From Planctomycetaceae bacterium (GTDB taxonomy: Bacteria; Planctomycetota; Planctomycetia; Pirellulales; Pirellulaceae), in assembly GCA_003501565.1 (NCBI GenBank), contig DNPC01000683.1:1-18353 (forward strand): a stretch of DNA of 18,353 bases. Reading direction: 5' to 3'. The notes under the pieces are model-generated. The model was not told the origin of the DNA and made no database searches. It saw only the letters and a program-made list of their open reading frames with translations. Every line of letters begins with the position of its first letter. The first letter of the stretch is position 1. Positions 1-8,153 of this stretch are shown piece after piece. Made by a program: the position numbers and the translations under genes.

Positions 1-65
1 GTCGCCGCCCGGTGCTTTTAGACATTTCGCCTTAGGCTTCCCTCTTTGCAATCGAGGCTCCATTC

Positions 66-521
66 ATGTCGCCGGATAAACCCCGAAGACTCTCTTGGCT
101 CGCACTACTCTTGTTTGCCCTCTTTCTTTCCTCGATGTCCCGCGGCATTTCTAATGCAGTATCCCTGCCGGCCGACCACGCAGTAACCGATATCGCCTTT
201 GCACTGCTACTCAGCGGCGACATCCCCATCATCATTTTCCTCTTGGGGGCGACTGCGATCGTAGTTTCTCGCCATCTGCGTAACCGAGAACCACTCGTGA
301 TTCAATCGGTTCGGCATCATGTGGAGACTCAATCCCCGTCGATAACCATTCGTCGCGTCCGGATTGTCGGTGATTCAACTGACGGCAAAGCCCAAGTCTT
401 GGTTGAACACGGCATCTCGCCACCGTCGTATTCGCTTTACGAAGTCGATCCCACGTCACAAACGGTCATACATCGTCAAGACTCCACGCGACTTCCGCCG
501 AACATCAAATTGACGGCATAA
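66..521 (+). CDS. Small two-helix membrane protein, unknown function
   Basis: I do not recognise a family in this 151-residue protein. It has two hydrophobic stretches, about residues 10-28 and 42-66. The first follows a short positively charged N-terminus (MSPDKPRRLSW) and could be a signal anchor. After the second helix comes a basic stop-transfer stretch (SRHLRNREP) and a hydrophilic C-terminal domain of about 80 residues rich in beta-type sequence, probably cytoplasmic. The ATG at 66 is the first usable start; no good Shine-Dalgarno sequence precedes it. It stands alone on the plus strand and is followed by a terminator-like hairpin at 590-614. That the ORF is real rests on its length, its membrane pattern and that terminator. 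Confidence 0.6.
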   Translation: MSPDKPRRLSWLALLLFALFLSSMSRGISNAVSLPADHAVTDIAFALLLSGDIPIIIFLLGATAIVVSRHLRNREPLVIQSVRHHVETQSPSITIRRVRIVGDSTDGKAQVLVEHGISPPSYSLYEVDPTSQTVIHRQDSTRLPPNIKLTA

Positions 522-589
522 CAAAAAGTGCATTGGAGTTGCCGGTCGGCTAGACACCGAAATCAACGTCACTGACGACAACCCAAACG

Positions 590-614
590 CCACTGGCAGC
601 AACCCAGTGGTTTT
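590..614 (+). terminator. Rho-independent terminator-like hairpin
   Basis: A perfect 7-bp stem (CCACTGG at 590-596, CCAGTGG at 604-610) with a 7-base loop is followed by TTTT and a T-rich stretch on the plus strand. It lies 69 bases after the stop codon of the 151-residue membrane protein and before the next plus-strand gene, which fits termination of that transcript. Confidence 0.5.
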
Positions 615-699
615 ATGTGTTTCTTTACGCAGTTCCTCCGGACGCATCCAGCCAAAGTCTGGTAAGCTCCCGTTAGTTCATTTCCGCACCGATGCAACA

Positions 700-1115
700 A
701 TGAACACAAGCAACAATAAGCTGATGCTGACCTTCAAAATTTTGAAGGTGATTGCCGTCGTCTGTTGGCTCAGCGTTATCTGGGGAATTCGTGGGCTCTC
801 GCAGGACCCGACTATCGTTTGGGTTCTAGTTTTGCCCCGGATTTCTTCGCGGCAATTGCTCTCTTTTTTGACGCAATTGATCGTACAGCTCGAGCGCGTG
901 GTTTTGAGGTGATTCGGGCTAGGAGCAATTGGCTGATTGTTGCCGTTGGTGTTTGCACACTGTTGTTCGTAGGAGAGCTGCTTCAGGAATATGTTTTCTG
1001 GGGTAGTTTTGATTGGTGGGATGTCGCCGCGCACGTTGTCGGTGTGGGCGTGAGTTCGGCGATCATGGCGGTGTTGATCTCAAGTGCATCGGGCCGGACT
1101 GAAGGAACCAACTAA
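700..1115 (+). pseudogene. VanZ-like membrane protein, apparent one-base frameshift
   Basis: Two overlapping plus-strand reading frames together make one sensible membrane protein of about 138 residues. The first frame starts at ATG 700 and gives a hydrophobic N-terminal helix (KILKVIAVVCWLSVIWGIRG). Near 815-830 the sensible reading passes to the next frame, which continues with two more hydrophobic segments and ends at 1115. The last part has the VanZ-family pattern of an acidic residue followed by Q, then an aromatic-Asp pair and a small-residue helix (ELLQEYVFWGSFDWWDVA). VanZ-like proteins are small membrane proteins, some linked to glycopeptide resistance and most uncharacterised. The switch is what one missing G in the GTTTGGGTT run at about 818-826 would cause. 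It may be a real mutation or a sequencing error. No in-phase slippery heptamer is visible. Family assignment is moderate. Confidence 0.5.
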
Positions 1116-1219
1116 GACTGATGAGTAGACGATCGTTCGGCTCACATCTTCGTAGAGCGACCCAGACCAGGAAAACCTTGGCAGAAAGAAACCCCGCGTT
1201 TGACAACACAGAGTGTAAT

Positions 1220-1250
1220 GCCGCTCGTTTTCAGTCAGGCAGCGAGCGGC
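1220..1250. terminator. Hairpin between convergent genes, possible bidirectional terminator
   Basis: GCCGCTCG at 1220-1227 pairs perfectly with CGAGCGGC at 1243-1250 across a 15-base loop. It sits between the end of the plus-strand VanZ-like gene (1115) and the end of the minus-strand thioesterase (1258). No U tract follows on either strand, so a terminator role is inferred from position only. Confidence 0.35.
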
Positions 1251-1257
1251 GAAGGCC

Positions 1258-1704
1258 CTAGTCGTCGAGAAAAACGGCAATCTCTTTTTCACTCAAGCGG
1301 TGTGGGCGATTTGTGTCTAGGTTCATCCAGAATCCGTGTGATACACATCTACAAACGCACTCGCCGTCAGATTTTCTAATGACAGAATGATTCAGAACAC
1401 CTCGTGTGGGTTTGCTAAACACTATTGTTGATTCGATGCGAAACGCGTCACCATAACGCAACTCGCCGAGGTAATCGTATTCGGCACGTCTTACAACCGG
1501 AGCGATCGGCTCTTTGTCGGAAGACAATGCTTCGACTCCACCACAAGCGAAAACGTGGAGAGTAGCTTCCTCACAATAGGTGCTGTATACCGAGTTGTTC
1601 ACGTGGCGATTGGAGTCGACATCGCTGAAGCGAACCGTTCCTTCGAAAACGAAAGTTTTGCTCGCCCTGTTGAGCACGTTTTTTGGACTTTCCTTGTCAG
1701 CCAT
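1258..1704 (-). CDS. Acyl-CoA thioesterase, hotdog fold (4HBT/FadM-like)
   Basis: This is a probable hotdog-fold thioesterase that hydrolyses acyl-CoA (or acyl-ACP) in the cytoplasm; the true substrate is unknown. The hallmark is in the N-terminal third, VRFSDVDSNRHVNNSVYSTY (about residues 24-43), matching the family pattern of an aspartate loop followed by HVNN and an aromatic-rich helix. The length (148 residues) is normal for a single-domain member. The ATG at 1704 is preferred over one 12 bases upstream, because that upstream ATG lies inside the GGAGAG ribosome-binding site serving the 1704 start. It is the last of three minus-strand genes, 72 bases after the Imm11-like gene, and may share their transcript. 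Its presence behind two immunity-type genes has no obvious functional reason. Confidence 0.85.
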   Translation of the reverse strand: MADKESPKNVLNRASKTFVFEGTVRFSDVDSNRHVNNSVYSTYCEEATLHVFACGGVEALSSDKEPIAPVVRRAEYDYLGELRYGDAFRIESTIVFSKPTRGVLNHSVIRKSDGECVCRCVSHGFWMNLDTNRPHRLSEKEIAVFLDD

Positions 1705-1776
1705 CTTTCTCTCCATTCATCCGATCTGCCTCGGAATCACGCCTGCTTGCCCCATTGAAAACGACCTGCAAAAGCT

Positions 1777-2382
1777 CTAAGGCGATCTCGGTGTTACGCC
1801 AATAGATTCGAACGCGGCACCAGTTATATGGTTTTGATAGAAAAACGCTTTTGTCTCTTCTGAAACATAGTGCGATCTACCTACGGATTCCGGTGTGCAA
1901 AAGCTCCGGAGTGATTCTAACTCTGGGAATTCGTGGATCCAATCGCGATACAATGAGGTGACGTTTTGCGGCTCTCGTGGGTACCCCGTTAAATAGCTAA
2001 TGCTCGATTTTCCATGGTCCTGTACGTCAAATCTCAAGAGTGGCTTAGCAATGAAGAAGTAAATTCCACCACGATGCTTCAGCGGAAGCCACTCGATGTC
2101 GCTCCAGTGGCTTTTCAATAAGGCCATAGCACGCTCAGTGAATCCAGGGCAGCCAGCTGTAAACTGCGGAGCGACAACGTCGTAGCGACGTCTTAAGAAA
2201 CGCTTAGCTGACCCAAACACGTGGACATCAGGCCAATCCTCGAGGACATTTCCATTTTTCTCGATCTTCTCACGAATATCCTGCCCAAGAAGATGCGACT
2301 CTTCGCCGTGAACTGCATCGTCAATATACAACCCGCAGGAATCGCCGGAACCATATAGCTTGAACCATTTCTTCGGCTGCAT
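1777..2382 (-). CDS. Imm11/DUF1629-like immunity protein
   Basis: This 201-residue soluble protein resembles the Imm11 (DUF1629, MXAN_0049) group, found as immunity proteins beside polymorphic toxins or in immunity arrays. The clearest signal is the C-terminal SEETKAFFYQNHITGAAFE (about residues 174-192), which matches the usual family ending of a Val/Ser-x-x-x-K-x-hydrophobic helix and 'ITGxxF'. Earlier there is a 'YFFIAKPLLRFDVQ' strand pair typical of the core. No signal peptide or membrane segment is seen. It lies 61 bases after the SUKH gene stop and 72 bases before the thioesterase start, all on the minus strand. No toxin gene is visible in the window, so it would be an orphan immunity gene. 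Family assignment is from motif resemblance only. Confidence 0.6.
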   Translation of the reverse strand: MQPKKWFKLYGSGDSCGLYIDDAVHGEESHLLGQDIREKIEKNGNVLEDWPDVHVFGSAKRFLRRRYDVVAPQFTAGCPGFTERAMALLKSHWSDIEWLPLKHRGGIYFFIAKPLLRFDVQDHGKSSISYLTGYPREPQNVTSLYRDWIHEFPELESLRSFCTPESVGRSHYVSEETKAFFYQNHITGAAFESIGVTPRSP

Positions 2383-2443
2383 AGGTGCACCAGCACTCTT
2401 GAGTTGGATCTAGAATGGCCCACTTTATTCAAGGCCAAGGAAT

Positions 2444-2866
2444 TCAGTCGACTAACCGTTTGCTAATACGATAAACAAAGTGTCGCATCGAGATCGCATA
2501 CGGTCGCCAGTGTCCATATTCATGGCAATACTTCCAAAAACGCACTAACACGAATTTGGACGTATTTATTGCCAGAAAATCGCCGTCGTCATCGCCAACC
2601 AAGAACATTCGATGCGGAAACGAACGTCCGTCTTCATTGAATTCCATTTCAGGCCAGGACTCGCGAAATTCAGTATTCAGTTCCACAAGCTTTTCAAGCT
2701 GATTCAACATCAATGCATCTTTGACGAGTCCCAAGTCGGGACGAGATGCAATCACGGGTGTATTCAAGAGATCTGGAGCTCTAAGAATATAATTCTTGTA
2801 GCTGCTCGGTAATCTTAGTTTATAGAGCTCCTCTAATTCCGTAAGAGCCGCTGAATCGACTGACAT
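2444..2866 (-). CDS. SUKH (SMI1/KNR4) family immunity-type protein
   Basis: A 140-residue SUKH superfamily protein. Bacterial members mostly neutralise co-encoded nuclease or other toxins of contact-dependent or secreted toxin systems. The N-terminal helix motif LEELYKLRLPSSYKNYIL (about residues 11-28) and the later segment MFLVGDDDGDFLAIN (about residues 87-101) are the two family hallmarks: the 'LP..y..fl' helix and the 'G..g.gd.i.ld' strand. I place the start at the ATG at 2866, which has GGAG nine bases upstream. An ATG 15 bases earlier is in frame, but it overlaps that GGAG. It is first of three minus-strand genes (SUKH, Imm11-like, thioesterase). No toxin partner is seen, so the target is unknown. 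Confidence 0.75.
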   Translation of the reverse strand: MSVDSAALTELEELYKLRLPSSYKNYILRAPDLLNTPVIASRPDLGLVKDALMLNQLEKLVELNTEFRESWPEMEFNEDGRSFPHRMFLVGDDDGDFLAINTSKFVLVRFWKYCHEYGHWRPYAISMRHFVYRISKRLVD

Positions 2867-3786
2867 GCTTAAACGCTCCATCTGGGAATCATGGAAACCC
2901 CAAGACGAATCTCACTGCACAAAGTAAGTGTGGGATTGCATGAGAACTTAAAGATGCAATGTAAACAGTCGGTTGGTAACGAAAGACGCAGGGGCTATTC
3001 TTAGACAATACTCAATCTAACATTCGGGCCTTGCAGCTCGAGACTGATTCTCATTGGTTGACGCCGCTGTTGAAAGCAGACTGTTGCCTGTTCTCACATT
3101 TTTTGCGGACCTATTCTCACGGGCTAGGTCACAGTACCGGATACCTCAATGCCGCAGACGCAACGCGGCGCCCAACGGCAGCTTGCGGTCAGAGCCGATA
3201 AGGTGAGAAACTCTGCTAGCTCGTGATAGTGCGACGAATTGTGGAGGTCGCAATCATCCAGGAATTCATATCTCATACAAACACTGGTGGACTCCCATTC
3301 CGATCGCCTCTTGCAATACGGCACATCGCGGCAGTTTGCACCTAAGAAAAAAAATGCATATTATTTGGCTTAAGTAGTTTGAGGCTCCCAAACCCAGACC
3401 GCGAATTTGTTGACCACCGACGTGAGTTCCGGCGATAGCTTAAAGGCACAAATTGCATCGTCTTCGCGGAGCTCTCCCAACTGCTAACTTGCATAGGTCG
3501 TCAGCCCCGATTGCAGTTCGGCGGTGGGCCAATTCGCTAAGGCCACATCAACCGACTCTGATTCGCTCACACTGCGGATTCAACGAAGTGTGTCACTCCG
3601 CAAGCTCGAAGTCGCTAGAAAGTCTTCCAACTACTTCAGGCTCTACACAGGTCGAAGCGAGTGACAAACACTCACCTGGTACCCACAAGAGTCTGCTACA
3701 GGCTGAAGAGCGGACTAGATCGGTGCACAAGCACGTGTCCAGTCACGGCTAGAACTACATACTGCCGAAGACGGGTGCCCCAATGA
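2867..3786. other. Long gap with a fossil repeat copy
   Basis: This 900-base stretch has no convincing gene. The short reading frames at 3124-3324 (minus) and 3453-3752 (plus) lack ribosome-binding sites and protein-like composition. Its one clear content is repeat copy A at 3453-3565. The part between 2900 and 3350 shows nothing I can name. The promoter of the SUKH gene should lie at its left end, but I cannot point to one. Confidence 0.5.
3453..3565. repeat. Diverged dispersed repeat, copy A
   Basis: Aligns without gaps to 5718-5830 (constant offset 2265), with about 76 of 113 bases identical by hand count. The best blocks are TTGCATCGTCTTCGC at 3453-3467 and GCATAGGTCGTCAGCCCC at 3491-3508. 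Read on the minus strand, it gives an open frame with one stop, and the frame continues open beyond the repeat to about 3370. This suggests a decayed coding sequence, for example REDDAICAFKLSPELTSVVN. The repeat lies in the same orientation as copy B and the two bracket the serine hydrolase gene. Confidence 0.7.
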
Positions 3787-5526
3787 TCATTCTGGATGCC
3801 TTAGAATGAACGATGCGTTCTGTACTCGATCACCGATTGAGGCATTGAAGCCGATAATGGAATTGTCCTCATCACGAGTGAACGCGAAACGCAAACCGAG
3901 CATATTCGCTTCAAATTCATCGCGGCCAACGTGCCGAAGACGAAGCACATGGCGGTGCGGAGAGTGTGCAACCAATCCGTCGCCAGCTATTCGAATTCGA
4001 TAATTGCAGTCGAATTCGGCACTGAAATATGTACCAGTGAACTCCGATAGGAACTGGTCCCGCACAGTAGCCGGTGGTTCTCGTACATCACTATTTCGCC
4101 TGTCTACTCTTACTGGCTCTTCTAGGCGTTCTAGGTGGTTCCACAGAAAGACCTGAGGGACAAAACCCGCTAGTGCATCGATGGGCTGACTTCGGTCCTG
4201 GTTGCTCATGACCAAAACCGAGAATTGCAATTCAGGAATTCGAATGAAGTATGTGATAAAGCCAGCCACTCTCCCTCCATGCCAGACTCCGGAAATCCCT
4301 CGATAGTTGAAGTGATGTAGGCCGTAACCATATTCCACATCTTCACCTCCCACCAGTTTGCCCCGATCGTAGAGTCGGGCAAGGACCTCTTGGCCTCCAA
4401 TTTCGCCTTTGTCGAAGTTGGTCATCCACTTAGCCATGTCTTTACCAGTCGTGAGAATTGAGCTTGAGCCTGGTGCTGCCAACAAACAAGGCTGGTTCAC
4501 GAAGCCACCTTCTCGTAAAGAGTAGCCGCTCGCTCGTCCGGGAATCACTTGGTTTGTGGACTCGATAACAATAGTCTCATCCATTCCTAGAGGTGAGAAC
4601 AAATTTGTATCGCACCAGCTAGCGAACGATTCTTGAGAGACGTCCGATATTGCTATCGTTTCAGCAAGCAAGTTGTAACCGGTATTTGAGTAAGCATATC
4701 TACTCCCTGGAGAAAAATTGAGGCCTCGCTGCCGTTTGACGAAATCCAATATGTCTCGGCGTTCAATTGGTGAATTCCAGTCGTGCCATCCCCCAAGCCA
4801 CATCGCGACATGGAAGTCGCGAATCCCACCTGTGTGATGGATAAGCTGTTCAATAGCAACTCTATCCGGAAGTTCGGCGGCTTCTGGAACGACTTCTCTG
4901 ATATCCGCATCGAGCGACAGTACGCCTTGTTCTACTTGCATTGCGATTCCCACGCCAGTGAATTGCTTTGCAACAGACGCAACATCGAAAACTGTCCGAG
5001 GCCCAATCTCGATGGCGTGCTCAATATTCGAGTAGCCGAAGCCTCCAGAGAAAACAACATCTCCTTTCTGGGTCGCAACAACAAATGCTCCAGGAGAATG
5101 TGCTGAATGCCAGTGCCTTAGAACTGAACCAACTTTTTTGTTTGGAGCCGCCTCAGCCGAAACGATTTCGTTGAGAGTTAGCGTGACGGCAACTTTGCCC
5201 ACGCCGCTCTTTCTGATTGTAATCTCGTATGCTCCGGAGCGATCTGCGAGCATAACGAGCTTCCGTTTAGAAGTGCTTATGTCATATAGAAAGAAGTCTC
5301 TCGGCGACACTTCTTCGTGTTTCGCTTCAATCGAAACAGACTCAGCCGAGTCTAACGTCAGAAGGGCTATACTTCCTTTCGACAGATCGAGGGTAGTTCT
5401 GAGCAACACGATATTCGTAACTTCTGCTTCAACTGATTCTGAGAGCTGAATCTGGGCGTGCAGATCAGCGGAAAGACTTGAGTAGCAAAATGTCGCCAGG
5501 ATTATCGTGTGATGAAGCAATCGCAT
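3787..5526 (-). CDS. Secreted serine hydrolase, class C beta-lactamase fold
   Basis: This 579-residue protein belongs to the beta-lactamase/DD-peptidase family (Pfam Beta-lactamase, PF00144). Members act on peptidoglycan-type peptides, D-amino acid peptides or esters; this one's substrate is unknown. It starts with a signal peptide (about residues 1-24, likely cleaved after LHA). An N-terminal beta-rich domain of about 110 residues follows, resembling no family I can name. Then comes the catalytic domain: S184-V-A-K187 (SxxK), Y279-S-N281 (YxN), H416-G-G418 (the KTG/HxG equivalent), plus the HHTGGI segment at 230-235. All three catalytic motifs are present, so it should be active. About 100 C-terminal residues form an additional beta-type domain, common in lipocalin-like tails of this family. 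It stands alone between two long gaps carrying related repeats. Confidence 0.9.
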   Translation of the reverse strand: MRLLHHTIILATFCYSSLSADLHAQIQLSESVEAEVTNIVLLRTTLDLSKGSIALLTLDSAESVSIEAKHEEVSPRDFFLYDISTSKRKLVMLADRSGAYEITIRKSGVGKVAVTLTLNEIVSAEAAPNKKVGSVLRHWHSAHSPGAFVVATQKGDVVFSGGFGYSNIEHAIEIGPRTVFDVASVAKQFTGVGIAMQVEQGVLSLDADIREVVPEAAELPDRVAIEQLIHHTGGIRDFHVAMWLGGWHDWNSPIERRDILDFVKRQRGLNFSPGSRYAYSNTGYNLLAETIAISDVSQESFASWCDTNLFSPLGMDETIVIESTNQVIPGRASGYSLREGGFVNQPCLLAAPGSSSILTTGKDMAKWMTNFDKGEIGGQEVLARLYDRGKLVGGEDVEYGYGLHHFNYRGISGVWHGGRVAGFITYFIRIPELQFSVLVMSNQDRSQPIDALAGFVPQVFLWNHLERLEEPVRVDRRNSDVREPPATVRDQFLSEFTGTYFSAEFDCNYRIRIAGDGLVAHSPHRHVLRLRHVGRDEFEANMLGLRFAFTRDEDNSIIGFNASIGDRVQNASFILRHPE

Positions 5527-6282
5527 AATGGTATCTTCGGGATGGCAATGTACTACGACTTAGATATCTTGAGTCTACATCTCATCTAGAGTGATCCTAG
5601 CACAAAAGCTCCGGTCCAGGTGGTTCTTCGTGGTTTGTCAAGCCATGTCCCGGAGTTTAGAAGGAGGCAACCCAGAACACTAAAAAGCAGTTCCTAGGAA
5701 TCCTGGATTTGAGCTGGTTGCATCTTCTTCGCTCAACTGAAAAGCCAGCTGATATGCACAGGTCGTCGGCCCCGCCAGCAGTTTCTCAGTAGGCGAGTCC
5801 GCTGAAGTCAAATCATCCGGTGCAGATTCGAGGAACCTCTAAGTCGCTGAAGTTGGAAAAGCCTAAAACGGCAAGCTGTTTGCCTTCGAAGCTTCGGTCG
5901 AGTTCACTCCTTCTTGATGAATCTGTTCGTGCCAACTTCGGTCGATGCAATCGCTGTCTCTGGCAGATTCCGTCATTTCATTTCGGCGTATCACGCCGCA
6001 GAAACCTACGATTTGCTAACAGCTGCAGATGTTTTTGCCACCTTAGCGCTCACGTGCGTCGAAGTTTTACTCCGACGCATTGCCGAATTTCTCTCTCTCG
6101 TTCGTGAATACGCCACATTTCGTCTGTTTTGTCCTCGGTGCGTATACGCGCACGTTGAACGCCCACATCTGGCCCCCTTCGAGCGTTCGTGGCATCGTTG
6201 AAGCGTTTCGTGACTGGCATACCATTTGCACGTGAAACCGGTAGTTGTTGGACGAGCCAGTGATCCGTTTGGAGAGCCTGAT
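5527..6282. other. Long gap with a fossil repeat copy
   Basis: About 750 bases without a supportable gene. Several overlapping reading frames (5820-6107, 5914-6201 plus; 6006-6494, 6050-6535 minus) have low-complexity or Arg/Ser-rich composition and no ribosome-binding sites, and the two minus ones run into the real gene at 6283. The stretch contains repeat copy B at 5718-5830. Otherwise I see nothing definite. Confidence 0.5.
5718..5830. repeat. Diverged dispersed repeat, copy B
   Basis: Partner of the copy at 3453-3565, same orientation, about two thirds identical without gaps. The minus-strand translation is open across the whole repeat (TEKLLAGPTTCAYQLAFQL within it) and ends at a stop at 5680-5682. 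The start is missing, with a stop just upstream at about 5840. This fits a decayed gene fragment rather than a structural DNA element. Confidence 0.7.
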
Positions 6283-7293
6283 ATGTCGACCCATTTTGTG
6301 ACCAATACCGAATTCCCGTTTGAGGCACCACAAAAAGGGCAACTGCGTTTCTTACTAAGTTTCGCAATCCAGGCTCCGTCCGGACACAACACGCAACCCT
6401 GGCTTTTTCGATTGAATGAAGACCACGTTGACCTACTCGCTGACCGAACGCGTGCCTTGCCAGTCGTCGACCCATACGACCGTGAATTGGCCATTTCCTG
6501 CGGTGCGGCGTTGGACCACCTAGAGGTTGCTGCAAGGAATTACGGCCGAGAGTTATCCATTGAGATTTGTCCCGAGTCTGCCGACGCTGACTTATTGGCC
6601 AGGATAAGCATGGGCAATGTGGTCACGGATGAATTGAGCAATGATTTGTTCACGGCCATTCCCAAGCGCAGGACAAATCGTACGCAATTTGAAGGCAAGC
6701 AGATTCCTGATGCGTTGGTGGACCGTTGTGAGGCAATCGCAACTGACCTTGGAGTGGAGCTTATCCTCATTAAGGACCGAATAGAACGCTTGAACGTTGC
6801 CGAGCTTGTGGCAGAAGCTGACCGCGTTCAATTTGCTGACCATCGCTTCCGCCGAGAGCTTGCTTCATGGGTTCATTCTCGTCGACGATCGAGCCAAGAT
6901 GGTATGTCGGGTGATGCGTTTGGAATGCCTGATATGCTCTCCCCGATTGGTGCATTAGTCATTCGGACGTTCGATATGGGAAAAGGAATTGCAGCCGGAG
7001 ATAGGAAAAAAATCGTCGATGGCTCACCCATGTTGGCAGTTTTTTCAACGTCAAACGATGACGTGCGACATTGGATAGCCGCCGGGCGAGCACTTTCACG
7101 AGTGCTACTCACACTCGCGGCTGCCGGAGCAACGGCATCCTATCTCAATCAACCCATTGAAGTTGAGTCCCTGCGTCCACAGCTTCGCGAGACTGTCAGT
7201 TGTGAAGGAAGCCCGCAGCTTCTGCTTCGTTTTGGCTATGGAACAAGTTTGCCGCCGAGCGTCCGACGCAGCGTAGATGAAGTTCTGGTTTAG
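6283..7293 (+). CDS. Acg-like nitroreductase-family protein
   Basis: A 336-residue protein of the nitroreductase fold, closest in character to the Acg subgroup (Mycobacterium Rv2032/Rv3131-type), which binds FMN and is often linked to stress or dormancy. The hallmark APSGHNTQPWLFR (about residues 31-43) is the FMN-phosphate-binding segment. RRTNRTQFEG (129-138) and a late AAAGATASYLNQPIE segment also match the subgroup, which is a fused duplicate of the nitroreductase domain. The function of most Acg-like proteins is unclear; some lack normal nitroreductase activity. ATG 6283 has GGAGAG six bases upstream, so I prefer it to an in-frame ATG at 6226 with no such site. The gene ends only five bases from the stop of the convergent recombinase gene. 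The downstream junction region is rearranged. Confidence 0.85.
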   Translation: MSTHFVTNTEFPFEAPQKGQLRFLLSFAIQAPSGHNTQPWLFRLNEDHVDLLADRTRALPVVDPYDRELAISCGAALDHLEVAARNYGRELSIEICPESADADLLARISMGNVVTDELSNDLFTAIPKRRTNRTQFEGKQIPDALVDRCEAIATDLGVELILIKDRIERLNVAELVAEADRVQFADHRFRRELASWVHSRRRSSQDGMSGDAFGMPDMLSPIGALVIRTFDMGKGIAAGDRKKIVDGSPMLAVFSTSNDDVRHWIAAGRALSRVLLTLAAAGATASYLNQPIEVESLRPQLRETVSCEGSPQLLLRFGYGTSLPPSVRRSVDEVLV

Positions 7294-7298
7294 AATGG

Positions 7299-8153
7299 CT
7301 AGGCATTTGCGGAGTCGCAAGGGAACACGCTATTGATCGCAGCCTGTTGTGTATCTGGGAAGAGGTGGCGATATCGTTCTCGTTGCTCGTCGGTTTGATG
7401 ACCAACCCACGCATCAATAAATCGTTGGTCAACTCCCCGGCATGCACAGTTGCTTATGAAGGAATGGCGAAGCGTGTGCCACCCGCGGATCGACTCCCAA
7501 TTGCTGCCCCTGAGTACTCTCTTGAGATGAAGGCCTGCTTTACTTGGACTAATGGCTTCGATTTCTCCGTCAACGTTCTGCAGCTCAAAAGCATTCGTGT
7601 CAGGAAACATATTGGGACTTGATTCTTTCCTTCCTACCCAGTCCAGAAGCCCTTGGCGTGCAACATCAGTCAGCGGAACCATTCGAGTTGTTCTTTTCTG
7701 ACGGGATCTCTTCCGTTCCTGCACCACAAAAGTTGACGCTTCGAAGTCGAAATCAGCCATCTTTGCTCGGCAGACTTCGCTTCTCCTGCACCCGGTGTGA
7801 GCAGCTAGCAAACACATTGAATGCAAGGCTGGGTAATTGGATTGCTTCTCGATGAACGCGAGTAACTGACTAGTCTCTTCGACACTTAAGAAAAGTGATT
7901 CCCATAACTCTTTCGATTGTTCGCGGTCAAGTTGATCACGCTCGATCTGTCGTTCGATCTGTGCCCAAGTTTGAAACGGTGGTTTGTCGTCATGCTTCGG
8001 GAAGACCAACCCCTTGCGCGGAAACTCAGCAGAGCTCGCGAGGAAAAAGCGTCGAGTGCTTCTGATTGATGCAGACCCACAAGGAAGCGCTTTGGCCTGG
8101 TCGAACTGCCGCGAAGACGCTCGCTTTACAGTGGTCGGACTACCCAAAGCCAC
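7299..8153 (-). pseudogene. Tyrosine recombinase/integrase, N-terminally truncated
   Basis: The recognisable protein runs from about 8030 to 7299 and is the catalytic domain of a tyrosine site-specific recombinase, which cuts and rejoins DNA at attachment sites. All catalytic residues are visible (numbering from the GTG at 8153): R123 in TGCRRSEV, H226 and R229 in WHTLRHSF, H252 in WVGH, and nucleophile Y261 in RERYRHLF. The linker before it (GLVFPKHDDKPPFQTWAQIE, about residues 48-67) is familiar from planctomycete integrases. The SAM-like core-binding domain that should precede it is missing. The first ~40 residues of the open frame are only the antisense of parA, and there is no credible start. 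It ends five bases from the convergent nitroreductase gene. Recombination activity seems unlikely without the N-terminal domain, though a fragment could still bind or interfere. Confidence 0.8.
8018..8045. other. Rearrangement breakpoint truncating two genes
   Basis: Recombinase-like sequence on the minus strand ends here (segment FPRKGLVFPK, about 7990-8022), and ParA-like sequence on the plus strand begins here (ELARKKRRVLLIDADPQGS, from about 8032). Both genes lack their 5' parts at the same place. A deletion between two divergent genes, or joining of two DNA ends, is the simplest explanation. The exact base cannot be fixed by eye. Confidence 0.7.

Noticed and set aside
810..830. Programmed -1 frameshift in the VanZ-like gene
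   Set aside because: The TTTGGG run is not in the phase needed for an X-XXY-YYZ slip, and no downstream stimulatory structure is evident.
3124..3324. Minus-strand 66-residue frame
   Set aside because: GTG start without a ribosome-binding site and no recognisable pattern; too weak to call.
3453..3752. Plus-strand 99-residue frame
   Set aside because: Its composition (many Ser, His, Arg) is not protein-like, it has no ribosome-binding site, and the protein-like reading of the repeat is on the other strand.
5820..6201. Overlapping plus-strand frames before the nitroreductase-like gene
   Set aside because: No start site support and no recognisable protein pattern; the first overlaps the fossil repeat.
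2867..6282. Chromosomal integron with attC sites between same-strand accessory genes
   Set aside because: Same-strand accessory genes and paired repeats suggested it, but I found no paired RYYYAAC...GTTRRRY cores at sensible distance. The repeats look like decayed coding sequence, and the recombinase at 7299 shows no IntI-specific insert that I can see.
6006..6535. Two minus-strand reading frames of about 160 residues
   Set aside because: They are mostly antisense to the start of the nitroreductase-like gene, are rich in Arg/Ser, lack ribosome-binding sites and show no protein-like domain.
8018..8045. Attachment site (att) of the element
   Set aside because: The junction lies inside two broken genes, no tRNA gene or matching direct repeat was found, and a deletion explains it better.
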